A stretch of DNA of 64,000 bases from Eoetvoesiella caeni (GTDB taxonomy: Bacteria > Pseudomonadota > Gammaproteobacteria > Burkholderiales > Burkholderiaceae_B), in NCBI RefSeq assembly GCF_003315175.1, contig NZ_QNRQ01000004.1, positions 1 through 64,000 of the forward strand, in the 5' to 3' direction. How positions within the stretch are numbered: the first letter of the stretch is position 1; each line of letters begins with the position of its first letter. Below the pieces are notes generated by a model. It worked only from the letters and a program-made list of their open reading frames with translations, did no database searches and was not told where the DNA came from. The position numbers were made by a program, and so were the translations under genes. Of the stretch, positions 1 through 8,509 are shown in pieces.

Positions 1-446
1 TATTTAGCACCCCTTCGTGAGAAGGGTGGCTTCACGCATTCCAAGCGCCCACACTTATCGGTTGTTTCGTTGTTAAAGAGCAATGACATAAAACAATAAC
101 GCTTTACATCGATACTACCGGCTGCGTACAGCCTTACTAAATTCTTGCCTGCTGACCCAACCGCTTCTCTTGGAAGCTTGCTGTGTCACCAGCAGAGAAA
201 CGAGATTATGAAGCAGTTCTTTTCGTTTGTCAAGTCAGGGTGGGGTTCTTTCGTTTGGCCTCTCAGCCTAAAACTACTTCCAATCCCGCCCGGGTAACTT
301 GACCCGAACCGCCGCACGATCCTGGCTGCTGTGCTTGTGAACCGGACCGAGCAAAAACTGCTTCAGGCCCTATTCGCAATCCCGGCAACCGGTTTCTGCG
401 TCTTTCGCCGCCATCCGGGAAAACCCTGATGTGTGTGCTGCGAAAG
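1..446 (-). other. rRNA operon leader (16S gene beyond left edge)
   Basis: Read on the minus strand, this stretch runs from a strong promoter through a boxA-like antiterminator to the conserved betaproteobacterial sequence ending near GGGGTGCTAAATA, which normally lies just upstream of 16S rRNA. No tRNA-Ile or tRNA-Ala is present. That, together with the promoter, argues for the 5' leader of an rrn operon and not for a 16S-23S spacer. The 16S gene itself would start left of position 1 and is not visible. Confidence 0.75.
70..82 (-). promoter_or_regulatory. boxA antitermination element of the rRNA leader
   Basis: The minus strand reads TGCTCTTTAACAA, a match to the bacterial rrn boxA core bound by NusB/NusE. 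It lies downstream of the rrn promoter and close to the expected 16S start, the usual place for it. Confidence 0.75.
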
Positions 447-452
447 AACGTA

Positions 453-481
453 ACTATAGCAAGCCTTTTTCACCCGTGCAA
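453..481 (-). promoter_or_regulatory. sigma-70 promoter of the rRNA operon
   Basis: The minus strand shows a -35 TTGCAC (476-481) and a -10 TATAGT (453-458) separated by exactly 17 bases, followed by the rrn leader. The near-consensus elements and position fit an rrn P1 promoter. Confidence 0.7.
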
Positions 482-1138
482 CTCAACGCAGCCCAAAAAC
501 CCCGCGAAGTTGGCTAGCATTTGACCACTTTTAGCCTAAGCCCTTGACCCAAATCAGGAAATTATTTTGACCGAAATATGAAAATAATTCGACGCTTCCA
601 TGAAATCAGTGTGACAACGGGAAAATCGGGATGAATTGGCTAAAAAACGACCTACATCGCCCCCATTAAACCGAGCATAAAACGTAGCATTTTTAGCGGA
701 CCGAAGCAGATATCGTTCTTGAAGATGCAAAAGCCCTTCGCCAAAGCGGTCTGGCCGCCCTTTATGGAGACCACTTATATAGAGACCTCTTATAACGACC
801 TCAATAAATGGTCTCTTATATAGAGATAGTCTCGATGCGAGCCTTTGGCATAAAACCCTTGAACCTTACCCTTATGTAGAACAGCGTAAGGCAGCTTGGA
901 TCCATCGACACAGACTTCCCGTCCCCTTAAGGGCCGGCGCGGCGCCCCATCGCTCAAAAATCCAAAAGCCCACCAAGATACAAGCGGCGGCCCCGTAGGT
1001 ATTGCTGGCTTTCGTTCGCATGTGTTTTGTGAACGCCCGGACAATGGTGGAGGGCATGACCAACCTCGGCATCCCGAAGGCCCCTGCGACTCGATCAAAA
1101 CTAGTCGAACTCAAGCCGCCATTAACAAGACCCAACAG
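482..1138. other. gene-poor region between the rrn promoter and msrA
   Basis: Apart from the short iterated motifs at 766-833, I see no convincing gene here. Two overlapping minus-strand frames (about 790-1098 and 872-1135) give peptides with no recognisable domain, and the longer begins at a TTG next to the msrA stop. They may be remnants of a decayed gene. The part nearest the rrn promoter probably holds upstream activating sequence, but I cannot delimit it. Confidence 0.4.
766..833. repeat. cluster of short iterated motifs AGACC(A/T)CTTATA / CTTATATAGAGA
   Basis: AGACCACTTATA (768-779) and AGACCTCTTATA (783-794) are spaced 15 bases apart. A related ACGACCTCAATA lies at 795-806 and TGGTCTCTTATA at 809-820. 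The 12-mer CTTATATAGAGA occurs twice exactly (774-785, 815-826). The block is AT-rich within GC-rich DNA and no gene is attached. It could be a tandem operator or a slippage product; the function is unknown. Confidence 0.5.
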
Positions 1139-1681
1139 CTAACCCTGCAGCAACGAAGCAAACTGGTGGCGGAACTTGGCCATTTTTGGCGAGATCACCA
1201 TTTGGCAGTAGCCTTGCGAGGGATGCTTGGCGTAATAATTGCGATGGTAGTCTTCCGCCGGCCAGAAATGCCCGGCCTCCTCTATGCGCGTCACCACCGC
1301 GCGACCCAGCAGCTCTTGGACTTCAGCCGTGACCTGGCGCGCCACTGCCTTTTGCTGTTCGTTTTCATAAAAGACGACCGAAGCGTACTGCGGTCCCGCA
1401 TCGCCGCCCTGCCGATTCAGCGTGGTTGGATCGTGCGTTGCGAAGAATATTTGCAGCAAGGCCTCCAGGCCGATAATGCCGGGGTCGTAAGTGACGCGCA
1501 CTACCTCTACGTGGCCGGTGTTTTCGCTGCAAACCTGTTCATAGCTTGGGTTATCGACATGACCGCCGCAGTAGCCCGGCATTACGTCCAATACGCCCGG
1601 CACCGCAAGGAAAACCGATTCCGTGCACCAGAAACAGCCGCCGCCCAAAATTATGCTGTCGGTTTTTGCATTCGTATCCAT
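1139..1681 (-). CDS. msrA: Peptide methionine sulfoxide reductase MsrA
   Basis: Reduces methionine-S-sulfoxide in proteins and free methionine back to methionine, using thioredoxin as reductant; cytosolic oxidative-damage repair. The 180-residue protein has the usual length of the single-domain enzyme. The family motif GCFWCTE is at residues 15-21 with catalytic Cys16, followed by the YCGGH segment and the conserved HFWPAEDYHRNYY region. The ATG at 1681 is preceded by GGGAG at suitable spacing. No MsrB domain is fused and none is seen next door. The gene appears to stand alone, about 80 bp downstream of the small cytochrome c gene on the same strand. Confidence 0.95.
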   Translation of the reverse strand: MDTNAKTDSIILGGGCFWCTESVFLAVPGVLDVMPGYCGGHVDNPSYEQVCSENTGHVEVVRVTYDPGIIGLEALLQIFFATHDPTTLNRQGGDAGPQYASVVFYENEQQKAVARQVTAEVQELLGRAVVTRIEEAGHFWPAEDYHRNYYAKHPSQGYCQMVISPKMAKFRHQFASLLQG

Positions 1682-1758
1682 ACCTGACTCCCAAATATTT
1701 TGCGCCCGCCGCGGCGCTGCGCCCTTTATCCTGCTGTACTTCTGTACTTCTGGCGCGG

Positions 1759-2163
1759 CTAAGGGCTGGACGGCTTGGACTCATTATCCGCCAAAGACAA
1801 AATCCAGGCAGCCAGTGCCTGAGCCTCTTCTTCGGTGACCTGCGGCTGGGCGGGCATGGGCACAGCGCCCCAGCGATTGCCGCCGCCGCTGCGGATGCTT
1901 TGTGCAAGATAGTCCTGCGCTCCCGGCTTGCCGGCAAAACGGTCGGCAATGGCCTTGAAGGCGGGACCCACACGCTTTTTCTCTATCGTATGACAGGCCA
2001 CACAACTATTGGCCTGCGCAAGACCCAGGCCTATAGCCTGAGCATTTGCGGGCGACGCGCCAAACATGGCCATCGACAAAATGAACGCCGACGGCACAAG
2101 AAGCCATCGGCCGAAGCGCCCCGGCACGGAATTGAATACGGATAACAAAATAATTTCACTCAT
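1759..2163 (-). CDS. Small periplasmic c-type cytochrome (class I, c551/c552-like)
   Basis: A 134-residue protein with an N-terminal hydrophobic export segment ending near Ala-Asn-Ala (residues 39-41) and a single haem site CVACH at residues 54-58. Met103 in the sequence VPMPAQP is the likely sixth iron ligand. This layout is that of small class I cytochromes that shuttle electrons in the periplasm between respiratory complexes. The partner is not visible here. No good ribosome-binding site precedes the ATG at 2163, and no in-frame Met between it and the hydrophobic segment offers a clear alternative. A role downstream of a bc1 complex or an oxidase is inference from the family. Confidence 0.85.
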   Translation of the reverse strand: MSEIILLSVFNSVPGRFGRWLLVPSAFILSMAMFGASPANAQAIGLGLAQANSCVACHTIEKKRVGPAFKAIADRFAGKPGAQDYLAQSIRSGGGNRWGAVPMPAQPQVTEEEAQALAAWILSLADNESKPSSP

Positions 2164-2394
2164 ATAAGATGTTTAAAGCCATGCCGGCAAGGCCCATCGA
2201 CCATCGGCACATATTTAATACCATACCGGTATTATCGTCCAACTGCCCTTGAATATGGCTGCCTTGCCGATGGCCCCACCGCCACTTGTTTATTAGGCTA
2301 CGGAAGCCGGCCGGTTTGCATTAAGCTTCATCACTTGGCAAGAAACCATTAAGATAGCCCGCGTACACATCAACAAACCACAACAGACTCTCTC

Positions 2395-3189
2395 ATGCTT
2401 CAATACCCTCAATTTGATCCCATAGCCATACAAATCGGCCCTGTCGCCGTTCATTGGTACGGCTTGATGTACCTGATCGGCTTTGCCCTGGTCTGGGTAT
2501 TGGGTCGATGGCGCATCAAGCAGGGTCTGTCCGACCTGAGCTTTCAAGATCTTGAGGATCTTATTTTTTATTGTGTGCTTGGCGTGGTCATCGGCGGGCG
2601 GCTGGGCTACGTGATTTTCTACCAGCCTTCGCAATACCTGGCCCACCCGATAGAAGTGTTTTATCTATGGCAAGGCGGCATGTCCTTCCATGGCGGCCTT
2701 ATCGGGGTCGTATTGGTGCTGTTGCTGTTTGCCCGCAAGAAAAAACGTCATCTGCTGGAGATCGGAGACTTCATCGCTCCGCTGATTCCGTTGGGCCTGG
2801 CAGCCGGGCGGCTGGGCAATTTCATCAATGGCGAATTGTGGGGCCGTCCCACTACCTTGCCTTGGGGCATGGTTTTCCCGCAAACCGGCGACGGCATTGC
2901 GCGCCATCCTTCGCAGCTATACGAAATGGGCCTTGAAGGCCTGGCGCTGTTTGCGATCTTGTGGTGGTTCGCCCGCAAGCCGCGGCCATTAGGGCAAGTA
3001 AGTGCCGTATTCCTGATGGGCTATGGAATATTCAGGTTTCTGGTTGAATTTACGCGCGCCCCCGACGCCTTTCTTGGACTGCTTACGGGGGGGCTTTCGA
3101 TGGGACAGCTGCTTTCGCTGCCCATGATCATTATTGGCGCGATTATTTTTTTCCGTGCAAGAAAATCGAACCATGCACCGATAGCGTAA
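2395..3189 (+). CDS. lgt: Prolipoprotein diacylglyceryl transferase Lgt
   Basis: Transfers diacylglycerol from phosphatidylglycerol to the lipobox cysteine of preprolipoproteins, the first step of lipoprotein maturation in the inner membrane. The 264-residue protein is multi-spanning and carries the Lgt hallmarks: FHGGLIG (His99) and [10 protein letters not shown] (residues 138-147) followed by WGRPT. Start at ATG 2395; the Shine-Dalgarno is poor. The 3' end overlaps the convergent SIMPL gene by 47 bp. Local lipoprotein substrates include Pal (15189) and the small lipoprotein at 50018. Confidence 0.96.
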   Translation: MLQYPQFDPIAIQIGPVAVHWYGLMYLIGFALVWVLGRWRIKQGLSDLSFQDLEDLIFYCVLGVVIGGRLGYVIFYQPSQYLAHPIEVFYLWQGGMSFHGGLIGVVLVLLLFARKKKRHLLEIGDFIAPLIPLGLAAGRLGNFINGELWGRPTTLPWGMVFPQTGDGIARHPSQLYEMGLEGLALFAILWWFARKPRPLGQVSAVFLMGYGIFRFLVEFTRAPDAFLGLLTGGLSMGQLLSLPMIIIGAIIFFRARKSNHAPIA

Positions 3190-3886
3190 TTCGCTCAGTG
3201 CCGCCTTCAAGCGGCACTGCCGCGGCTTTATCGGCAGCCATGGCCATCATGCGCGGCGCGGGCTGATAAGGCTGGGCGCCCGAACCGCCCAGTTCGACAC
3301 TACGCACGGCATACGAAGCAAAGTCAAAGGCGTCCGTCAAAGCTTGCGCCCGCACCTGGAAAGCCTTGACCGCTTCGGACAACAGCGCCTGCTCGGCCTT
3401 GGCCCGGGCATCGGCGGACACTGAAAATGCCAAGCCCGCGATCGGCATGCGGTCGCTTAACTTGTTGGCCAGCTGAGATGCCGCGTCGAAGTCGGTGGAC
3501 TCGAGAATGATTTCACCACGCCCGCGCCACGACGTAATCTTGCCGCTCTTGTCGGTGAATGGATATAAGTTATAGCTGCCGTTGCGCGCCTTGACCTTGG
3601 GGTCGGCCTTCGCTTGTTCCATAACGCTGCTTAAGGTTTTGCCCAAGGCTGCCGTGACCTTGGTCTGCGATGCATCGGTCAATTCAGTCGCAAGCGTAAT
3701 CTTGACCGTGTCTTGCGCCACGGTGGCCGAAGCTTCTGCGTTGAGCGTAGCTTGCGGCCACTTGGATTCTTTGACGATAGGCGCTTCGGCATCAGTTGCG
3801 GCCTGCACCGGCACGCTGAACGCTGCTGCCAACGCCAATGCGGCAATACTAGACAGCCATTTACGATTCGCTTGAAAAAGATACAT
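3143..3886 (-). CDS. SIMPL-domain (DUF541) periplasmic protein
   Basis: A 247-residue exported protein: signal peptide to about residue 29 (Val-Gln-Ala), then one SIMPL/DUF541 domain with alternating strands and a long helix, ending near residue 240. Family members are periplasmic or outer-membrane-associated, some linked to oxidative stress in Gram-negative bacteria; a biochemical function is not established. The ATG at 3886 follows AGGAGA. The 3' end overlaps lgt convergently. Its upstream region is occupied by three tandem 85-bp GC-rich repeats, so its promoter must lie in or beyond them. Confidence 0.85.
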   Translation of the reverse strand: MYLFQANRKWLSSIAALALAAAFSVPVQAATDAEAPIVKESKWPQATLNAEASATVAQDTVKITLATELTDASQTKVTAALGKTLSSVMEQAKADPKVKARNGSYNLYPFTDKSGKITSWRGRGEIILESTDFDAASQLANKLSDRMPIAGLAFSVSADARAKAEQALLSEAVKAFQVRAQALTDAFDFASYAVRSVELGGSGAQPYQPAPRMMAMAADKAAAVPLEGGTERITLSVHGSIFLHGKK

Positions 3887-3906
3887 TCGCTTCTCCTAAA
3901 AAAGTG

Positions 3907-4150
3907 CCCCCACGCTGCGCCGCTACCGCGGCTTGCTGCCCCCCGAGGGGGCCGCTTTTTGCCTTGGGGCGGCCCGGCGGCCAAATCAATACCCCCACGC
4001 TGCGCCGCTACCGCGGCTTGCTGCCCCCCGAGGGGGCCGCTTTTGCCTTGGGGCGGCCCGGCGGCCAAATCAATACCCCCACGCTGCGCCGCTACCGCGG
4101 CTTGCTGCCCCCCGAGGGGGCCGCTTTTTGCCTTGGGGCGGCCCGGCGGC
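3907..4150. repeat. three tandem copies of an ~85-bp GC-rich palindromic repeat
   Basis: Copies start at 3907, 3992 and 4076 with the same opening CCCCCACGCTGCGCCGC; periods are 85 and 84 bp (copy 2 lacks one T), and the last copy stops after 75 bases at the 6S RNA terminator. Each unit can form hairpins, for example CCCCC/GGGGG around CGA and GGCCGC/GCGGCC. A related single unit lies at 19763-19812, so this is a dispersed intergenic repeat. It is not a CRISPR: there are no unique spacers. Confidence 0.9.
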
Positions 4151-4185
4151 AAAAAAGAAAAGCCCGCCATAAAGAGCGAGCTTTT
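4151..4185 (-). terminator. Rho-independent terminator of 6S RNA
   Basis: On the minus strand an AAAAGC(T)CGC arm (4185-4176) pairs with GCG(G)GCTTTT (4167-4158) and is followed by a T-rich run. It directly follows the 6S RNA 3' end and abuts the last GC-rich repeat. Confidence 0.75.
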
Positions 4186-4211
4186 CAGAAAATGCCCCAC
4201 CTGTGCCGTCT

Positions 4212-4400
4212 AGACCGGCATCCTGGAACCGAGGGTTCAAGGTTGGTCGCCTTCAGTCAAACGCTGGGATCACCAAATAAAGGTGTTCACGCCTGTTTGT
4301 CAATCCGGCAACCTGCATGCCATAAGCATTGGTTCAAGGAATGTATGGTCGTGTCACGAACACGGCAGGGACTAACTGTTAGGCTACGCCGACCTTAAAA
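4212..4400 (-). ncRNA. ssrS: 6S RNA (SsrS)
   Basis: 6S RNA binds sigma-70 RNA polymerase holoenzyme and adjusts transcription in stationary phase. The segment lies directly downstream of zapA, the classic location. It contains TTGAACCCTCGGTTCC-like sequence, matching the conserved 3' half around the CCTTGAAC motif. Its ends form a closing stem (TCGGCGT near 4386-4392 with ATGCCGG near 4214-4220, two wobble pairs), and a terminator follows. Size about 180-190 nt is right. The exact ends are inferred. Confidence 0.78.
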
Positions 4401-4456
4401 TCGACGCAACCGAAATTGAGACTACTACATGTTTATTTACAAAAGATCCGAGGTCC

Positions 4457-4768
4457 TTATTTAGCAACGCCGGACGCTGCAACTACTTCATTGATCATAC
4501 CATTCATGTCGTCGATGCGTCGCTTGAAATCGCCCACCGCGTTGTTGCTTAATGGCCCGTCGGGCGCACGCATGGTAAGCAGTTCGGCGGCGATTTGTAT
4601 GGCGGCCATTACTGCAATGCGTTCGTTGCTGGCAATTTTACCAGAGCCCTTCACGCCCAGCATGCGCTGGTCGACAAGCCGCACCGCGGCAAGCAGGGCT
4701 TCTTTCTCGGATGGGGAGCAGGCAAGCGAATAGTCCCGCCCCAATATAGATACATCGACGCGTTCCAT
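4457..4768 (-). CDS. zapA: Cell division protein ZapA
   Basis: Promotes bundling and stability of FtsZ filaments at the division ring. The 103-residue length is typical. The N-terminus begins with the family pattern of a beta strand plus 'LGRDYSLACSPSEKEALLAAVRLVD', and the C-terminal half is a predicted coiled-coil helix. The ATG at 4768 follows AGGAGTAACGC, a good ribosome-binding site. It starts 3 bases after the stop of the coiled-coil gene on the same strand and is followed by 6S RNA, so the three are probably co-transcribed at least in part. Confidence 0.92.
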   Translation of the reverse strand: MERVDVSILGRDYSLACSPSEKEALLAAVRLVDQRMLGVKGSGKIASNERIAVMAAIQIAAELLTMRAPDGPLSNNAVGDFKRRIDDMNGMINEVVAASGVAK

Positions 4769-4771
4769 GCG

Positions 4772-5209
4772 TTACTCCTGTGGCGCGCCGGGCAGGCGCT
4801 CTAGCAAGGCATCGAGACGCTCTTTGGCGGCAACCGCAACGGCGCGCAGACGGGCAGACTCGGTCGCGCTGGTTTGCAGGCTTTGCTCGGCCTTTTCGTA
4901 ATCGGCCCGGTAGCGCGAGACTTCAAGGCGCAATTCCAGTTGTGCCGACTCGGCCTGGGCGCGCAAAGCTTCAAGCGACGCGTCGGCTTGCGCGCGCACA
5001 GTGTCGACTTCGCTGCTGTGTTCGGCAAGGCGCTGAGTGGCGGCCGCGTGCTCGGCTTGCTGGCGCGCCTGCAGGTCGCGCAAGGCATTGCGCTCTTGTT
5101 CCATACGGACAAGCTGCGACTGCATGGCAGTGCGTTCCGCCTGAAGCTGGCGAACCAACTGCACCAATTGCCCGATGCGGGCGGCGAGGGTATCGAGATC
5201 TTGCAACAT
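4772..5209 (-). CDS. Coiled-coil protein upstream of zapA (hypothetical)
   Basis: A 145-residue, almost wholly helical protein with heptad-like Leu/Ala/Glu/Gln/Arg pattern throughout, no signal peptide and no membrane segment. It ends 3 bases before zapA, so it is probably in the same operon. By position and form it may be a ZapB-like or division-associated coiled coil, but I cannot assign a family. I chose ATG 5209. An upstream TTG at 5263 would add 18 residues but has no ribosome-binding site in front of it. Confidence 0.7.
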   Translation of the reverse strand: MLQDLDTLAARIGQLVQLVRQLQAERTAMQSQLVRMEQERNALRDLQARQQAEHAAATQRLAEHSSEVDTVRAQADASLEALRAQAESAQLELRLEVSRYRADYEKAEQSLQTSATESARLRAVAVAAKERLDALLERLPGAPQE

Positions 5210-5413
5210 GGGCGTTATCGTAAACCATCCCTCGTCCACATGGGAAGAGAAGAGGCGCTTCAATTTGAATCAGAGGAGTGCAAGCATAACTGAAATTCGC
5301 GGCACTAAGGAGTAATCCCTGGATTACCTCGGGAAAGTATGGGTACTCGGGCCACCGCGGCTCCAGTACCATTTCTCACCAACTGCCCAACCCTGTATGG
5401 AGACGTCGAGATC

Positions 5414-5875
5414 ATGCAATTAAAAAACAAACAGGATTTCTGGTCTGGAGTCATGTTCATGTGTATAGGGGTCGGCGCAGCCGTTGGCGCCACCCAGTAT
5501 TCGATGGGCACAGCAGAACGCATGGGGCCGGGGTATTTTCCTTTCTGGCTGGGCATATGCATGAGCCTGCTGGGCGCTGGCATTGCGATATCGGCATTTT
5601 CCGTCAAGGCCGAAAAAACCGCGCTTGAAAAATTCGACTGGAAAATCGTCACCATCGTGATTGGCTCGGTTGCACTGGCCGGGGCTTTGCTGAATATCCT
5701 GGGCATTTACATCAGTGTGTTTATTTTAGTTGTTTTAAGCAGCGTCGCCAGCCATGTTTTCAGCCTGAAAACCGCCGTCGCCACCGGCGTCTGCTTAAGC
5801 GTCTTCGTCTGGCTTGCCTTTATCAAAGGGCTGGGCCTGATCTTCCCTTTGTGGCCCAGCTTCCTTAGCAACTAA
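5414..5875 (+). CDS. tctB: Tripartite tricarboxylate transporter small subunit TctB
   Basis: A 153-residue membrane protein with four predicted transmembrane helices, beginning with the family-typical 'DFWSGVMFMCIGVG' and an early MGPGYFPFW motif. It forms the small membrane subunit of a TTT (TctABC) transporter for carboxylates. The large subunit TctA starts 13 bp downstream, so the two form an operon. ATG 5414 puts the start just before the first conserved segment; upstream codons continue open but look non-coding. No TctC (Bug-type) binding protein is encoded next to it. Confidence 0.9.
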   Translation: MQLKNKQDFWSGVMFMCIGVGAAVGATQYSMGTAERMGPGYFPFWLGICMSLLGAGIAISAFSVKAEKTALEKFDWKIVTIVIGSVALAGALLNILGIYISVFILVVLSSVASHVFSLKTAVATGVCLSVFVWLAFIKGLGLIFPLWPSFLSN

Positions 5876-5888
5876 AAAGAACCCGACC

Positions 5889-7394
5889 ATGGAACTACTC
5901 GACCACCTGGCATTGGGCTTCTCCGTCGCCTTCACGTTTCAAAACCTGATCTACTGCCTGCTGGGCTGCCTGCTGGGCACGCTCATCGGCGTACTGCCCG
6001 GCATAGGCCCCGTGCCGACCATCGCCATGCTGTTGCCCATTACCTATGTCCTGCCGCCCGTCGCCGGCCTTATCATGCTGGCGGGAATTTACTACGGAGC
6101 CCAATACGGCGGGTCGACCACCGCAATCCTGGTGGCGTTACCGGGCGAGACTTCGGCAGTCGTCACGGTGCTCGACGGCCACCAGATGGCGCGCAACGGG
6201 CGCGCCGGCTCGGCGCTGGCGATTGCCGCACTGGGTTCCTTCTTTGCCGGTTGTGTTGCTACCGTCCTGCTGGCCGGCTTTGCGCCGCCGCTGGCCGAAG
6301 TGGCCTTCAAGTTCGGCTCGGCGGAGTATTTTTCGCTAATGGTGCTGGGGCTTATTGGTGCGGTGGTGCTGGCCTCGGGTTCGCTGCCCAAGGCCATCGG
6401 CATGATCCTCCTGGGCTTGCTGCTGGGCATGGTCGGAACCGACGTGAACTCCGGGGTTGCCCGCTTTGATTTCGGCATTCCCGAACTGCAGGACGGCATC
6501 GACTTTGCCGTCGTCGCCATGGGCGTCTTCGGCTTTGCCGAGATCATGACCAACCTGGAACTCAAAGAGCAGCGCGTCGAGGTCAACGACAAAGTAGGCT
6601 CTTTGTATCCCAACAAGCAGGAGTTCTCCGAGGCCTGGCCCGCCTGCGTGCGCGGAACGGCGCTGGGGTCGGCCTTGGGAATTTTGCCCGGCGGCGGCGC
6701 GGTGCTTTCGTCATTTGCCTCGTATACCCTGGAAAAGAAACTATCGCGCACTCCCGAGCGTTTCGGCAAAGGACATCCGGCGGGCCTGGCCGGCCCTGAA
6801 TCAGCCAATAACGCCGCCGCGCAAACGTCTTTCATCCCGCTGCTTACGCTGGGCATTCCCGGCAATGCGGTAACGGCCCTCATGATCGGCGCCTTGACCA
6901 TCCACAATATCCAGCCCGGCCCGCAAGTCATGACCAGCCACCCGGAACTGTTCTGGGGCCTGATCGCATCCATGTGGATAGGCAACCTGATGCTGGTGGT
7001 ATTGAACCTGCCGCTGGTGGGGCTATGGATCAAGCTCCTTAAAGTGCCCTATCACATTCTCTTTCCGGCCATCCTGGTGTTTTGCTCTATCGGCGTCTAT
7101 TCGCTGAACTACAACGTTTTCGACATCTGGGTTACGGCCGCGTTCGGCCTGGTCGGCTATGTCTGGGCCAAGCTTAAATGCGAAGGGGCACCACTGCTGC
7201 TGGGCCTGGTTCTGGGCCCGATGATGGAAGAAAATTTCCGGCGCGCCCTATTGCTGGCGCGGGGCGACTACACCACGTTTGTCACTCGCCCCCTGTCCTT
7301 GGCCCTTTTACTGGTTGCGGTAGGCCTTATCGTGCTTGTCGCGCTGCCGTCCATCAAGAAACGGCGCGAAGAGACCTTCATCGAAGAAAGCTGA
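5889..7394 (+). CDS. tctA: Tripartite tricarboxylate transporter large subunit TctA
   Basis: A 501-residue polytopic permease of the TctA family with about 11-12 hydrophobic helices. Family motifs include the early GVLPGIGPVPTIAMLLP, then YYGAQYGGSTTAIL, and the repeat-related GILPGGGAVLSSFASY. It moves a carboxylate (citrate, other di/tricarboxylates or aromatic acids in different members) driven by an ion gradient; the substrate cannot be read from sequence. It follows tctB closely and is followed by a clear terminator. The binding protein must come from elsewhere in the genome, as is common for Alcaligenaceae with many orphan Bug proteins. Confidence 0.94.
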   Translation: MELLDHLALGFSVAFTFQNLIYCLLGCLLGTLIGVLPGIGPVPTIAMLLPITYVLPPVAGLIMLAGIYYGAQYGGSTTAILVALPGETSAVVTVLDGHQMARNGRAGSALAIAALGSFFAGCVATVLLAGFAPPLAEVAFKFGSAEYFSLMVLGLIGAVVLASGSLPKAIGMILLGLLLGMVGTDVNSGVARFDFGIPELQDGIDFAVVAMGVFGFAEIMTNLELKEQRVEVNDKVGSLYPNKQEFSEAWPACVRGTALGSALGILPGGGAVLSSFASYTLEKKLSRTPERFGKGHPAGLAGPESANNAAAQTSFIPLLTLGIPGNAVTALMIGALTIHNIQPGPQVMTSHPELFWGLIASMWIGNLMLVVLNLPLVGLWIKLLKVPYHILFPAILVFCSIGVYSLNYNVFDIWVTAAFGLVGYVWAKLKCEGAPLLLGLVLGPMMEENFRRALLLARGDYTTFVTRPLSLALLLVAVGLIVLVALPSIKKRREETFIEES

Positions 7395-7402
7395 AGCCAG
7401 CC

Positions 7403-7439
7403 AACCCCGCCGCGGCCGCCTGGCTTCTGGCGGGGTTTT
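7403..7439 (+). terminator. Rho-independent terminator of tctBA
   Basis: AACCCCGCC (7403-7411) pairs with GGCGGGGTT (7429-7437), followed by TT, 8 bases after the tctA stop codon. Confidence 0.75.
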
Positions 7440-7528
7440 CCGGCAGCATCCAGCAGCGCCCATTCCGGCAGGCCAAATCGGGTAATCTTATATCTTCAAC
7501 ATTTACCCTTGCCCGCCGGAGAAGCTTC

Positions 7529-8434
7529 ATGTCGTCCATCGCCCAAAAAAACTACTTGCCCACTGCCCCATTGAATGTTGCTTTTCTGGGCTTGGGCGTC
7601 ATGGGCTACCCAATGGCCGGACATCTTGGCAAGGCGGGCCACCGCGTCGCCGTTTACAACCGCACTGCCGCCAAGGCCGAAGCCTGGGTCAAGGAGTTTG
7701 ACGGAAAGTCGGCCGCCACCCCGCGCGAGGCCGCGCAAGACGCAGACATCGTATTCAGTTGCGTGGGCAATGACAACGATTTGCGCAGCGTCGTCCTGGG
7801 CGAACATGGCGCGTTGGCCGGCATGAAGCCCGGCACATTATTCGTCGACCACACCACCGCTTCCGCTCAGGTGGCGCGCGAACTCTATGCGGCCGCCAAA
7901 GAGCTGAAAGTAGATTTCGTCGACGCCCCGGTCTCGGGCGGCTCGAACGGCGCCATCAACGGCAACCTGACCGTCATGTGCGGCGGCCAGCAGGCCGCTT
8001 TTGCCGCCATGGAACCCGTCGCGGGCGCCTATGCGCAGGCCGTCACTCTGCTTGGCGAGCCGGGCGCCGGCCAGTTGTGCAAAATGGTCAACCAGACCTG
8101 CATCGCGGGAATGCTGCAAGGGCTGGCCGAAGCCATCGCCTTTGGCCGCAACGCCGGCCTGGATATGGAGCAAGTACTCAAGGTGATTGGCAAGGGGGCC
8201 GCGCAAAGCTGGCAAATGGACAACCGGGGCGTCACCATGGCGCAGGGCAAGTTCGACTTCGGCTTTGCCGTGGACTGGATGCGCAAGGACCTGGGCCTGG
8301 TCCTGGAAGAGGCCAGGCGCAATGGCGCGCGTCTGCCGGTAACGGCGCTGGTCGATCAGTTTTACGGCGACGTTCAGGACAAGGGCGGCAACCGGTGGGA
8401 TACCTCCAGCCTGATCACCCGCCTGATCGACTGA
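7529..8434 (+). CDS. Beta-hydroxyacid dehydrogenase (3-hydroxyisobutyrate / tartronate semialdehyde type)
   Basis: A 301-residue NAD(P)-dependent oxidoreductase of the 6-phosphogluconate/3-hydroxyisobutyrate dehydrogenase superfamily. The Rossmann motif GLGVMG is at residues 21-26; the substrate-loop DAPVSGGSNGAINGNLTVM and the active-site Lys in GAGQLCKMVNQ are intact. Members act on 3-hydroxyisobutyrate, tartronate semialdehyde, succinic semialdehyde or D-threonate; I cannot choose between them. ATG 7529 follows GGAGAAGCTTC. The gene is alone between the tctA terminator and a 9-bp inverted repeat at 8448-8473, so no pathway is suggested by neighbours. Confidence 0.88.
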   Translation: MSSIAQKNYLPTAPLNVAFLGLGVMGYPMAGHLGKAGHRVAVYNRTAAKAEAWVKEFDGKSAATPREAAQDADIVFSCVGNDNDLRSVVLGEHGALAGMKPGTLFVDHTTASAQVARELYAAAKELKVDFVDAPVSGGSNGAINGNLTVMCGGQQAAFAAMEPVAGAYAQAVTLLGEPGAGQLCKMVNQTCIAGMLQGLAEAIAFGRNAGLDMEQVLKVIGKGAAQSWQMDNRGVTMAQGKFDFGFAVDWMRKDLGLVLEEARRNGARLPVTALVDQFYGDVQDKGGNRWDTSSLITRLID

Positions 8435-8447
8435 CGGGCACGTGCCG

Positions 8448-8473
8448 GCCGGGACCACGCCAATGGTCCCGGC
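8448..8473. terminator. hairpin between convergent genes
   Basis: GCCGGGACC (8448-8456) and GGTCCCGGC (8465-8473) form a perfect 9-bp stem with an 8-base loop, between the dehydrogenase stop and the rppH stop. There is no T-run, so termination is likely weak or shared. Confidence 0.45.
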
Positions 8474-8509
8474 GACGCAGCGGCAGCCAGCACACCGGTG
8501 CTGCGGCGG

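Noticed and set aside
896-1687. Long plus-strand frame opposite msrA
   Set aside because: It is a shadow of msrA on the other strand; the product has no family features and no ribosome-binding site.
3907-4150. Possible CRISPR array
   Set aside because: The units are contiguous with no unique spacers and no cas genes; they are tandem palindromic repeats.
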